Origin: Clostridia bacterium
GTDB lineage: Bacteria > Bacillota > Clostridia > Oscillospirales > Acutalibacteraceae
Length of the DNA: 64,000 nt
Reading direction: 5' to 3'
Assembly (NCBI GenBank): GCA_017440755.1
Contig: JAFSGP010000004.1
Location: forward strand, 1-64,000
Shown one piece after another: positions 21,964 to 30,770 of the stretch (its first letter is position 1; every line of letters starts with the position of its first letter). A model generated the notes under the pieces. The model was given only the letters and a program-made list of their open reading frames with translations, was not told the DNA's origin and searched no databases. Both the position numbers and the translations under genes were made by a program.

Positions 21964-23862
21964 TTAAATACGGTCAATGGGGCAAGCCGAAATGATGGGA
22001 TGCCACTTATCCACGCTGGTGTGGAGGTTGCGTCCCTCCTCATTGCGCCCGTCGTAGAACAGCCGCTCCTCCTCTAACTCGGGCAGGCTGTCCACCCGAC
22101 CCGCCAAATAATCGTGGACACGGTCGGCGGCGGTCTTAATGCGCCGCTCCAAGCCACCGAAACGAATCTCGATGATTTCCAGACCGATAGGCTTGCTCTC
22201 GGTGAGCCAGTAGTTGCGGTAGGTATAAATCAGTTTCTCCAAACGGGCAAGAGTCTCAGGGATGATGCGATCGGCGATATCCGCCATGGTCGCCTTGTCC
22301 CCCGCCTTGTAGGCGGCGGTCAGGTTAACGCCCATCGCCGCCTTCAGCTCCAGCACCTCGCACAGCGCTGCCTCCATCTCGAACAGATAGGCAAAGGCGG
22401 GGTTGCGAGTCGCCGCCTCACGCAGTTTGACGGCGGTCTCCGCAAAATAGGGCGGGAAGGTCTCCGGGTCCAGATGCTTATCAAACAAACCCACCAGCAC
22501 GTCCTGATGGAGCAGGTACTTGGAGGGGTTGCGGGAGCCGCAACCCGGCGCTTTGTTGCCGGGGGTGAAGTTGGGATAGTCCAGCAGCTGGAAATCGTCG
22601 TAGCTCGCCCCGCCGGTACAGGTGGGGAAGCGAGTGGCGCACCATTCGTCGTCGTTGCGGCCCGCATAGCAATCCTCCGCAAACACCAAAAGGGTATTCA
22701 GCACCGACATAAAGGCGCACTCCGAGCCGTTAGAGCCCCACACAGTGACCATAATCTTACGGATACCGTTATCCCGACAGGCCCGCAGCTGGTCACGGGA
22801 CACCCACTGGCTGAACAGGTTCATCGGCACGTAGCCCGCCCACTTGGTGGCACCGCCGGCAAACCACACAGGGTTGCGGAACTCATTGTGCAGACGGCAC
22901 ATCTCGGAGGTAATCTTGTAAAAATTGCCGTAATCCCAGTAAATAAGCTCCATATTCTCAGGGACGCTGTCGATGACGTTCTGCGGCATATGGGCGTCGG
23001 TCATCTGCTCCGCCGCATAGTAATAATCGTGTTCGAAGGCGGAACAGAAGTGCATATCGCTCCACATCATCGGGGTGAAGCCGTATTTCTTGCAGATGGC
23101 GTTGACCTTTTCCATATGGCGACCCAGCAGCTCCACACGGTCAACCAGACCGTGCTGCTGCTTGTAGCGACCGTAGCCCACCATCCACGCCTCGTCAAAG
23201 CCGATGTTCACCCGACGGGAGGTGAAGCACTCCGCCAGAGATTTAAACATCGCCTCGATGAGATTGTAGGTCTCCGGCTCGTCAATCAGCAGAATGTCAT
23301 CGTAGTCGGTTATCTTGCCAAAGGCGGCCCAGCGGGTCACGTTCCACAGATGCGCCAGCACCTGAATGCAGGGGGTCAGCTCCACGCCGAACTTGTCGCC
23401 GTAGGCCGCCATCTCCTTCATCTCCGCCTTGGTGTATTTGCCCCGCAGATAACCAAAGTAGGGATAGCCGTCGATCTCAAACACGTCCTCCGCATACAGC
23501 TGGACGGAGTTGTAGCCCATCAGCGCCAGATGGCGAACGCATTTCTTGAAGGTATCTACCGTCATCACCGCATTGCGGGCCACGTCGTACATCACACACA
23601 GGTCCTCGTAGACAGGATTTTCGCTGACATTCTCCTTGCTATCAAAGGTGTCCACAATGCGGGACACGGCTCGGAACAGCTCCACCCGCTGGGAATACCG
23701 CAGGGTGATGCCGTCAGCAGTATACGTGACGGACAAGCCCTCGCCGCCCTTCTCCACCGTCACGGGGGTACCGTCGGCGGCTATCTCAAATCCCGCTAAG
23801 GGCGCCACCTCCGCCAAAGCGGACAGCAGCTCGTCGGACAGGTTAATAAAATGCAGTTTCAT
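21964..23862 (-). CDS. GH20-like beta-N-acetylhexosaminidase (copy 1)
   Basis: A 632-aa cytosolic protein related to GH20 exo-hexosaminidases, which release terminal GlcNAc or GalNAc by substrate-assisted catalysis. Residues 1-85 form the small N-terminal alpha/beta domain. The barrel follows with HLALMGYNSVQLYAED, PYFGYLRGKYTKAEM and the catalytic Asp-Glu pair D223-E224 in NIGFDEAW. The aromatic pocket segments are MMWSDM, YWDYGNFY and VTVWGSNG. The C-terminal 170 residues are helical. The usual GGDE motif is GFDE here. No signal peptide. The start is the ATG at 23862, seven codons into the open frame, with AAGGAGG upstream. It has its own promoter (23903-23931). Three close paralogues are in the window. 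Confidence 0.85.
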   Translation of the reverse strand: MKLHFINLSDELLSALAEVAPLAGFEIAADGTPVTVEKGGEGLSVTYTADGITLRYSQRVELFRAVSRIVDTFDSKENVSENPVYEDLCVMYDVARNAVMTVDTFKKCVRHLALMGYNSVQLYAEDVFEIDGYPYFGYLRGKYTKAEMKEMAAYGDKFGVELTPCIQVLAHLWNVTRWAAFGKITDYDDILLIDEPETYNLIEAMFKSLAECFTSRRVNIGFDEAWMVGYGRYKQQHGLVDRVELLGRHMEKVNAICKKYGFTPMMWSDMHFCSAFEHDYYYAAEQMTDAHMPQNVIDSVPENMELIYWDYGNFYKITSEMCRLHNEFRNPVWFAGGATKWAGYVPMNLFSQWVSRDQLRACRDNGIRKIMVTVWGSNGSECAFMSVLNTLLVFAEDCYAGRNDDEWCATRFPTCTGGASYDDFQLLDYPNFTPGNKAPGCGSRNPSKYLLHQDVLVGLFDKHLDPETFPPYFAETAVKLREAATRNPAFAYLFEMEAALCEVLELKAAMGVNLTAAYKAGDKATMADIADRIIPETLARLEKLIYTYRNYWLTESKPIGLEIIEIRFGGLERRIKTAADRVHDYLAGRVDSLPELEEERLFYDGRNEEGRNLHTSVDKWHPIISACPIDRI

Positions 23863-23902
23863 CTTGCAGTCCTCCTTGTTCATCGTTCACTATGCTGCTC
23901 TC

Positions 23903-23931
23903 ATTATAGCGAATCAACCGCCTGTTTTCAA
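23903..23931 (-). promoter_or_regulatory. Promoter of GH20-like copy 1
   Basis: Minus strand TTGAAA (23931-23926), 17 bases, perfect TATAAT (23908-23903). It shows that the minus-strand cluster is not a single transcript. Confidence 0.8.
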
Positions 23932-23978
23932 GGAATCAGCCACCATTTACCTGTATATTGTCTAGAATCATGTGCATC

Positions 23979-25877
23979 TTATACCCCGTCCATATGGGAG
24001 CCGGAGACCAGTGGACCCCAGCGACCCGTACCGATATTCAGGTTTCGACCGCCCTCTTTGCGTCCGTCAAAAAACAGCCGCTCCTCCTCCAGCTCGGGCA
24101 GGCTCGCCACCGCGCCGTCCAGATACCGCCGAATGCGGTGAATCGCACTCTGTATCCGCTGCCGCAAGCCGCCGAAGCGGATATCCAACACCTCGTAGCC
24201 GATGATGCGGTTCTCCCGCTCCCAGTGGTCGCGGAACACCTCGAAGAAGCTGTCCAACCGCCGCAGAATCTCCGGCAGCACCTCCTCGGCGATGCGGGTC
24301 ATCGCCGCCCTGTCACCGCTGTCATAGGCGGCCTTCAGGTCGATGCCTACGGTGGTTTTTACCACCAGCACGTCCGCCAGAGAGGCTAACATCTCGAACA
24401 TATACGCCCAGCGAGGGTTTCTCTCTCCTGCCGCCCGCAACTTGTCCACCGTGGCAGCGAAATGGGCGGGATAGGTGTCGGGGTCCACGTGTTTATCAAA
24501 CAGCCCCATCAGCACGTCCTGATGCAGCAGGTACTTGGAGGGGTTGCGGGAGCCCGCTCCCGGCGCCTCGTTGCCGGGGGTGAAGTTGATCTCGTCCAGA
24601 ACGAGGAAATCCTCGTACACACCGTCACAGCAGGTGGCAAAACGGGCGGCACACCATTCGTCGTCGTTGCGGTCGGCATAGCAATCCTCTGCATACATCT
24701 GCAAGGTGGGCAGAACCGACATCACCGCGCACTCGGAGCCGTTAGAGCCCCACACGGTAACAATAATCTTGTCAATGCCGTTGTCCCGACAGGCCCGTAG
24801 CTGCTCGCGGGAGCACCAGAGGCTAAACTGATTCATCGGCGCGTAGCCCGCCCACTTGGTAGCGCCGCCGGCGAACCAAATGGTATTGGGAAACTCCCGA
24901 TGCAGCTTCGCCATCTTGTTAACGATAGGATAGAAATTGCCGTAATCCCAGTAGACCAGGCTCATCTCGGGGGGCGCAATCGCCAGCACGTCGGCGGGCA
25001 TATGGGGGTTCTCCAGCTCCTCGGCGGCATAGTAATAGTCGTTGTGGTCGAAGGCAGCGGAGAAATACATATCGCTCCACATCATAGGCGAAAAGCCGTG
25101 GACACGCACAATCTCCATCACCTTATTCAGATGGGTTTTGAGTATCTCGGTGCGCTCCACGTAGCCATGCTTCTTAAAATACTTGCCGCAGCCCAGCATC
25201 CACGCCTCGTCCATGCCCACGTTGATGCGGCGGGAGGTAAAGCACTCGGACACGGTGGCGAACATCGCCTCGATGAGCTTGTAGGTCTCCGGCTCGTCCA
25301 CCAGCAGGATATCCTCGCAGTCGTGCATCTTGCGGTGGGCGGACCACCGCATCGCCTGCAACAGATGAGCCAGCACCTGAATGCAGGGGATCAGCTCAAT
25401 GCCGAAGCGGGCGGCGTAGGCATCGAACTCCTTCAGCTCCGCCTTGGTGTACCGCCCACGCATATAGCCGAAGTAGGGATACCCCTCCACCTCGTAGCAA
25501 TCCTCCACGTACAGCATCATCGAGGTGTAGCCCATCAGCGCCAGGTGGCGGATATTCTGCTTGACGGTATCCGCCGTCTGCACCGCGTTGGCGGACACCT
25601 CGTACATCACGCACAGGTCGCTGTAGGCGGGCACTTCCACCACGTTCTCGCGGCTGTCAAAGGTATCCGCCAGCCGCCCCACGGCGCGAAAAAACTCCGC
25701 CTTTTGGCTGTAACGAATGGTGACACCGTCGGCGGTGTACACCACCTGCAAGCCTTTGTCACACCGCTCCACGGTGACGGGGAAGCCGTCCTCACACAGG
25801 GTAAACCCCACAACGTCCGCCACCTCTGCCAAAGCGGACAACAGTTCCTCCGACAGGTTCAAAAACCGCCATTTCAT
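23979..25877 (-). CDS. GH20-like beta-N-acetylhexosaminidase (copy 2)
   Basis: 632 aa, collinear with copy 1 without large gaps. The catalytic pair is D223-E224 in NVGMDEAWMLG, and the pocket segments MMWSDM, YWDYGNFY and VTVWGSNG are kept, so it should be active. Copies 1 and 2 are the most similar pair in the C-terminal half (for example the GNEAPGAGSRNPSKYLLHQD versus GNKAPGCGSRNP segments), suggesting a recent tandem duplication. Cytosolic. Start at 25877, preceded by GGAGAGGAGAG. Upstream lies a palindrome overlapping a possible promoter (25901-25948). Substrate differences between the copies cannot be read from the sequence. Confidence 0.85.
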   Translation of the reverse strand: MKWRFLNLSEELLSALAEVADVVGFTLCEDGFPVTVERCDKGLQVVYTADGVTIRYSQKAEFFRAVGRLADTFDSRENVVEVPAYSDLCVMYEVSANAVQTADTVKQNIRHLALMGYTSMMLYVEDCYEVEGYPYFGYMRGRYTKAELKEFDAYAARFGIELIPCIQVLAHLLQAMRWSAHRKMHDCEDILLVDEPETYKLIEAMFATVSECFTSRRINVGMDEAWMLGCGKYFKKHGYVERTEILKTHLNKVMEIVRVHGFSPMMWSDMYFSAAFDHNDYYYAAEELENPHMPADVLAIAPPEMSLVYWDYGNFYPIVNKMAKLHREFPNTIWFAGGATKWAGYAPMNQFSLWCSREQLRACRDNGIDKIIVTVWGSNGSECAVMSVLPTLQMYAEDCYADRNDDEWCAARFATCCDGVYEDFLVLDEINFTPGNEAPGAGSRNPSKYLLHQDVLMGLFDKHVDPDTYPAHFAATVDKLRAAGERNPRWAYMFEMLASLADVLVVKTTVGIDLKAAYDSGDRAAMTRIAEEVLPEILRRLDSFFEVFRDHWERENRIIGYEVLDIRFGGLRQRIQSAIHRIRRYLDGAVASLPELEEERLFFDGRKEGGRNLNIGTGRWGPLVSGSHMDGV

Positions 25878-25900
25878 CGCACTCTCTCCTCTCCCAAAAG

Positions 25901-25948
25901 AAAACCGCTATGATATCTAATCATAGCGGTTTTTCTTTGATTTTACAA
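25901..25948 (-). promoter_or_regulatory. Palindrome overlapping a promoter between GH20-like copies 3 and 2
   Basis: AAAACCGCTATGA and its exact reverse complement flank a 7-base loop (25901-25933). On the minus strand the hairpin is followed by TTTTCTTTT and would terminate copy 3. The same stretch contains TTGTAA (25948-25943), 17 bases and TATGAT (25925-25920), a possible promoter for copy 2 whose -10 lies within one arm. It could therefore be a terminator, an operator, or both. Confidence 0.6.
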
Positions 25949-25975
25949 GCCTTTTACACCACTTTTTGGCGGATT

Positions 25976-27868
25976 TTAGCAGTTTTTCACCGCGGTGCGC
26001 GCCATGTCGTCAATGTTGGTGATGTTCGTGTTTAAGTTGCGGGGGGTGTTGTTATTGCCGTCGTAGAACAGGCGCTGCTCCTCTAATTCGGGAATGGAGG
26101 AGGTCTTACCATCCAGATATTCCTGAATCGTCACGATAGCGGTGCCGATGCGGTGGCACAGACCCGCCAGCGCCGACTCGCAGAACTCGATGCCGAACAC
26201 CTTATTCTCTGCCAGCCAGTGTACACGCAGTTCGCGGTTGAAATTCTCCATACGGCGGGCAATCTCAGGCAGAACGGTTTCCGCAATATCCCGCATGGTC
26301 GCCTTGTCCCCGCTGTCGTAGGCGGCCTTCAGATTTGTGCCCACCGCCGCTTTCAGCTCCAGCACCTCGGCATCCGCCGCCAGCATATCGAAGAGATACT
26401 GCCAACGGGGGTTGCGCTCACCCGCCTCACGCAGCTTTTTGCCGATATCGGCAAAGTGCTGGGGATAGGTCTCGGGGTCCTGATGGCGGTCGAACAGACC
26501 CAGCAGCACATCCTGATGCAACAGGTAGGTGCCGGCGTTGCGGGAACCGCAGCCGGGCGCGGGGTTGTCGGGGGTGAAATTGATGTAATCCAGCAACAGG
26601 AAATCCTCAAAGTCGCCGTCCACACAGGTGCGGAAACGCTTTGCCAGCCACTCGTTTTCGTTATTATCCACATAGCAGGTCTCGGCGTACAGCTGGATGG
26701 TGGGCCACACCGCCATATTGGAGCTCATGCCGCCGTCGGTGGTCCAGCAGGTCACCATCACCTTGTCGATGCCGGTGTCCTTGCAGGCGCGCAGCTGGTC
26801 GCGGGACACCCACATGCTGAACAGGTTCATAGGGGCATAGCCCGCCCACTTGGTGGCGCCGCCGGCAAACCAGATGGTGTTGTTGAACTCCTTGTGGAGC
26901 TTCATCATCTTATAGTTGCCATCGTAGAACCCGCCGTACTCCCAATACACCAGTTCGGTGCCTGCCGGCACGCTGTCGATGATATTTTGGGGCATGTGGG
27001 GGTCCTCCAGCTGGGTGGGATAGTAGTATCCCTTATGTCCGAAGGCGTTGTTGATGTACATATCGCTCCAGGCGTGGATGCAAAAACCGTACTTGTCGCC
27101 GATTTCCTTCACCTTCGCCAGATGGGACTGCATAATCTCCCACCGCTCCACCATACCGTGGTTTTTCAGATAGTTGCCGGCGCCCAGCAGACGTGCCTCG
27201 TCCATACCGATGTTGATGCGACGGGAGGTGAAGCACTTCGCCACCGTGGAGAACATCGCCTCGATAAGCTCGTAGGTCTTCGGCTCATCCACCAGCAGAA
27301 TGTCGGTGCAGTCACGCACACTCTGGAACACATCCCAGCGCATAATCTGGTTGAGGTGTGCCAGCACCTGAATGCAGGGAATCAGCTCGATGCCGAAGCG
27401 CAAACCGTAGGCGTCCAGCTCCTTCATCTCCGCCATCGTGTAGCGACCGCGCATATGACCGAAATAGGGATAGCCCTCCACCTCATAGGTGTCCTCGGTA
27501 TATAGCTCCACCATCGTATAGCCCATCAGCGCCAGATGGCGAATAGCCGTCTTAACCCCCTCCACACTCATCACGCTGCCACGGGAGCAGTCGTACATGA
27601 CGCCCAAGTCCTCATACCGGGGGATTTCCCGCACATTCTCCTTGCTTTCGGCGGTCTCCACCAGACGGCTGATGGCGCGGAATAACTCCGTCTTTTTGTT
27701 GTAGCCGATGGTAGCGCCGTCGGCGGTATAGGTCACGGAAAGACCCTTGTCGATGGCTTCCACCGTAACAGGCAGACCGTCCTCGGACAGCTCGATATGT
27801 AAAATATCGGTCAGCTCCGCTACCGCGGACAGCAGTTCGTCATTCAGGTTTAAAAAGTGCAGTTTCAT
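25976..27868 (-). CDS. GH20-like beta-N-acetylhexosaminidase (copy 3)
   Basis: 630 aa, cytosolic, same layout as copies 1 and 2. The catalytic pair D223-E224 is in NIGMDEARLLG; Arg replaces the Trp seen after DEA in the other three. The pocket loop VTCWTTDGGMSSN also differs from the VTVWGSNGSE of copies 1 and 2, so a shifted specificity is possible. The start is at 27868 (MKLHFLNLND), with GGAGAGGAG upstream, not the 18-codon longer frame. It begins five bases after the end of the upstream 960-aa gene, implying translational coupling. A hairpin with terminator character follows the stop. Confidence 0.85.
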   Translation of the reverse strand: MKLHFLNLNDELLSAVAELTDILHIELSEDGLPVTVEAIDKGLSVTYTADGATIGYNKKTELFRAISRLVETAESKENVREIPRYEDLGVMYDCSRGSVMSVEGVKTAIRHLALMGYTMVELYTEDTYEVEGYPYFGHMRGRYTMAEMKELDAYGLRFGIELIPCIQVLAHLNQIMRWDVFQSVRDCTDILLVDEPKTYELIEAMFSTVAKCFTSRRINIGMDEARLLGAGNYLKNHGMVERWEIMQSHLAKVKEIGDKYGFCIHAWSDMYINNAFGHKGYYYPTQLEDPHMPQNIIDSVPAGTELVYWEYGGFYDGNYKMMKLHKEFNNTIWFAGGATKWAGYAPMNLFSMWVSRDQLRACKDTGIDKVMVTCWTTDGGMSSNMAVWPTIQLYAETCYVDNNENEWLAKRFRTCVDGDFEDFLLLDYINFTPDNPAPGCGSRNAGTYLLHQDVLLGLFDRHQDPETYPQHFADIGKKLREAGERNPRWQYLFDMLAADAEVLELKAAVGTNLKAAYDSGDKATMRDIAETVLPEIARRMENFNRELRVHWLAENKVFGIEFCESALAGLCHRIGTAIVTIQEYLDGKTSSIPELEEQRLFYDGNNNTPRNLNTNITNIDDMARTAVKNC

Positions 27869-27873
27869 TTTGT

Positions 27874-30756
27874 TTACTCCTCTCCAAATATCAGCTTGTA
27901 GTCGGCATAAATTTCGTTCCAATTGGCGTAGGTGCCGCCCAAATACACGTCCCCGTCGGTGGTCTGCACCACGTGGCGGTTGTCCTCCCCGTAGGGAGAA
28001 TCGTACAGGGTCGCGGCAGAATTGTACAGCTGTCCCATCACGTCCTTAACGGGGGCATTCAGCACCACCGCGGCGGGCGCTCGCTGTGCCAGCTCCTGCA
28101 GGTCGGCACCGCCGCAGAGGGCGCCGCCCACATTCAACGCCCAATCCAGCTCGGGCACCTGTGCCGCCAGCTCCAGCATCTTGTCGGTGCTCAGCAGTAC
28201 GGGGCGGTTGATAAAGGCGGTGCGCACGCCGTATGCCTTGCAGCGGCGCTGTACGTGGGTCCAGACCGCTTTCAGGTCCTCCTTGAGGGCATCTACCGTA
28301 GAGGTGCCGTTGCGGGTAAGGGTGACGAACACCGTATCCGCAGGGCAGAGGAACAGACGGTCGAGAATGGTATCCAGCCGCTTGTAGGATTTCTCCTGCC
28401 ACTCGGGGAACACCGTCTCAAAGTTAAAGTCGGGGAAGTGGTTGCAAAGAGAAGTCAAGTCCACCGACACCTTCACGTTTTTCAGCCGCAGATAGCGGGC
28501 GTCCCGCTGCACCTGTTCCTCACTTGCTCGCTCAAAATACTCGCCGTCCACCAACACGGTATCGAAATACTGGTCGAAGGTGGGATTCTCCAGCAGGAAA
28601 TCCTTCACGGAACGGACGTCGGCAGGCATCTTCACGCCGCATTTGCGGGCGGGGGCGGCAGGGTTCACCTCATCGGCCAAAGTTAGCGGCTTCTTCAGCG
28701 TCACCTCGAACAGTTGCACGTCCAGAGCGGGAATTGTATGGCTGCCCTTGCCCAACACGGTGTCGTTGTCCACCGTGTGATTCATCGGATAATAGCCCAC
28801 CATCTCGGGAGAGCCGTCCGCCAGAGAGATTTCCTTCACCGCCGCAATATCCCCTAACAGGTCATATGCCTGCGCGGTGGAGGTGTTGTTGTTTACCAGC
28901 ACACGGAGGGTCTTTTCGTCCTTGACGGTGACCACGTACTGCAGAGCCTCGTTTGAGGTCTTGACCAGCGTGTAGGGGGTGAACAAATCCCCCAGATACG
29001 CCTTGATAAACGCTGCGAAATCATAGGGAATGCCCACGCTCATCTCCACGGTGTTGGTCAGGTCGGTGAGGGTGTCCTTCTCCTGCAGACCGTCCTGCGC
29101 CAGAATCACCGTCACACTACCCTCGCCGTGGGGGGTGGTGATGATAACAGGCTGTTCGCCCGCAGCCGCTACCACCTGTGCGTCGGCGGTAAGCTGAGCG
29201 GACAGTACCCGCAGCCCGTCGGCGGGGTATACCTGCCCCCCATAGGTGACCGCGGCGCCGCCCATCTCCACCCAGTCGCCGAGGCGGGAGATGCCGAAGA
29301 AAGCGGTGTAATCCTTATCATACTGCTTAAGCGCCGCCTCGTATTGCGCCACCGTATCCGCGAACACCACGGTGTGACCGCCGTTTTCCACAAAGGTGCG
29401 GAGCTTGTCGTACAATTCATAGGTGAGGTGGGTACCGTTTACCACCAGAGCGGTATCGTACCGCCCCAGCACCGCGCCGCTCACGTCGCTGAGCAGCACG
29501 TCGGTAATTTCGCCGTAGGGGGTGGCCGACAGGAAGCCCCGTTCGTCCTGATAGAAGCCCGCATCCGCATAGCCGGGATACAGCATATTAAACAGCGCAT
29601 TCATCTGCCAGTCGCCGGCGGCATAGGGGATGTTGCCCCACGCCTGATACAGCTTGCGGGTGTACAGATGACGAGGCGGCAACCAACCGGTAAAGGCATC
29701 CGCCACCACCGCCACGGGGGTATACATCACACCGGGGCGACCAATTTTCTTAATCAAGCGGTTGGCGTATTGGTTGATATGCCCCAAGGGGGATAATTTA
29801 CCGAAAATCGGCACGTTCTCGGTGGAGGAGGGCAATTTTTTGCGGTACATCTCCTCGTTGTCGTCGGTAAACCAAGTCTGCTCAAAGCCGAACATCTCAC
29901 AGCCGTACATATACTCGGTGTACATCAACCGTTTCATCAAGCTCAGGCTGGTGCCCTCCTCGGGACCGCGCGCCGTGGGAGCGGTGCCACCGCTGGACTC
30001 GTAGGTCTTGTAGCCCCAACGGTTCCACACCGACACGTTACCGCCGCAGAGAATGCCGTACTGCTTGGACGCGCCACGCAGGAAGCCATACCACATCTGG
30101 GGATTGGGCAAAGACTGGGCGGACTCGCAGTTGAGCATCATCGCATACCCCTGACGGGCAAAATAATGCACCGTGGTCAGAGCGCACAGGATGGTGCACT
30201 TGTTGTAGAAATTGTCCGCAATCTCCTCAAAATACTCCTCGAACGCCTTATACTGTCCCAGACGGGTCTTGGGACCCGCGGCGTTGTCCTCGCGGCTGAC
30301 ATAGCCGCCGATGTACCAGCCGTCGGTCTCGCCGATGTCATAGCCGAGAAAATGGTCGCCCAGTACCTCCTGCATCAGTCCGTGCCATTCTTTCGGGATG
30401 GAGAAATACCCGTAATCGCGAAGATTCTGGTCCTCCCGTATGCCGGGAGCGATACCCCAAAAGCCGTAGAGGTAGGCGCCCGCCGCCGCTATCTTTTCCA
30501 CCAATTCGGGGAAGTTATCCGCATATTTGGTGGTCCAATTAAGCCAAAACCCCTTGCCGATGTCATAGTCCTCGGTGTACTGCTTGATGGTTTTGTCAAT
30601 ATCCAGCAGCTGCTTATAGTCCAGCGTATGGGGGAAATAGCGGGCGGAGGTAAACTGAATCTCATCCCCCAATGCCTCTCGCGTCACCACACGGTTTGGC
30701 CGCTTGTCAAAAGCGGGGTATTTCTTCGGGTCAACCGAATGGGCATAGATTTTCAT
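27874..30756 (-). CDS. Uncharacterised glycosidase-like protein, long cytosolic form (paralogue 2)
   Basis: 960 aa, no signal peptide, family not recognised. Residues 1-390 form a barrel-like region with GYDIGETDGWYIG (E143), CES (E211), RGASKQYG (227-234), GNVSVW and the second invariant Glu E292 in GFEQTWF. Residues 400-560 hold ATPYGEITDVLLSD and FVENGGHTVVFAD (GH42-like Rossmann domain). A beta domain with YVVTVKDEKTLRVLVNNNT follows. From about 755 a second barrel-like domain begins (FDQYFDTVLVDGEYFER) that loosely resembles sugar isomerase/epimerase barrels. ATG at 30756 follows AAGGAGG; the 18-codon extension into the upstream gene is unlikely. It starts 14 bases after the 952-aa paralogue and is coupled to GH20-like copy 3. 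Confidence 0.7.
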   Translation of the reverse strand: MKIYAHSVDPKKYPAFDKRPNRVVTREALGDEIQFTSARYFPHTLDYKQLLDIDKTIKQYTEDYDIGKGFWLNWTTKYADNFPELVEKIAAAGAYLYGFWGIAPGIREDQNLRDYGYFSIPKEWHGLMQEVLGDHFLGYDIGETDGWYIGGYVSREDNAAGPKTRLGQYKAFEEYFEEIADNFYNKCTILCALTTVHYFARQGYAMMLNCESAQSLPNPQMWYGFLRGASKQYGILCGGNVSVWNRWGYKTYESSGGTAPTARGPEEGTSLSLMKRLMYTEYMYGCEMFGFEQTWFTDDNEEMYRKKLPSSTENVPIFGKLSPLGHINQYANRLIKKIGRPGVMYTPVAVVADAFTGWLPPRHLYTRKLYQAWGNIPYAAGDWQMNALFNMLYPGYADAGFYQDERGFLSATPYGEITDVLLSDVSGAVLGRYDTALVVNGTHLTYELYDKLRTFVENGGHTVVFADTVAQYEAALKQYDKDYTAFFGISRLGDWVEMGGAAVTYGGQVYPADGLRVLSAQLTADAQVVAAAGEQPVIITTPHGEGSVTVILAQDGLQEKDTLTDLTNTVEMSVGIPYDFAAFIKAYLGDLFTPYTLVKTSNEALQYVVTVKDEKTLRVLVNNNTSTAQAYDLLGDIAAVKEISLADGSPEMVGYYPMNHTVDNDTVLGKGSHTIPALDVQLFEVTLKKPLTLADEVNPAAPARKCGVKMPADVRSVKDFLLENPTFDQYFDTVLVDGEYFERASEEQVQRDARYLRLKNVKVSVDLTSLCNHFPDFNFETVFPEWQEKSYKRLDTILDRLFLCPADTVFVTLTRNGTSTVDALKEDLKAVWTHVQRRCKAYGVRTAFINRPVLLSTDKMLELAAQVPELDWALNVGGALCGGADLQELAQRAPAAVVLNAPVKDVMGQLYNSAATLYDSPYGEDNRHVVQTTDGDVYLGGTYANWNEIYADYKLIFGEE

Positions 30757-30770
30757 GGGAGTTATCCTCC

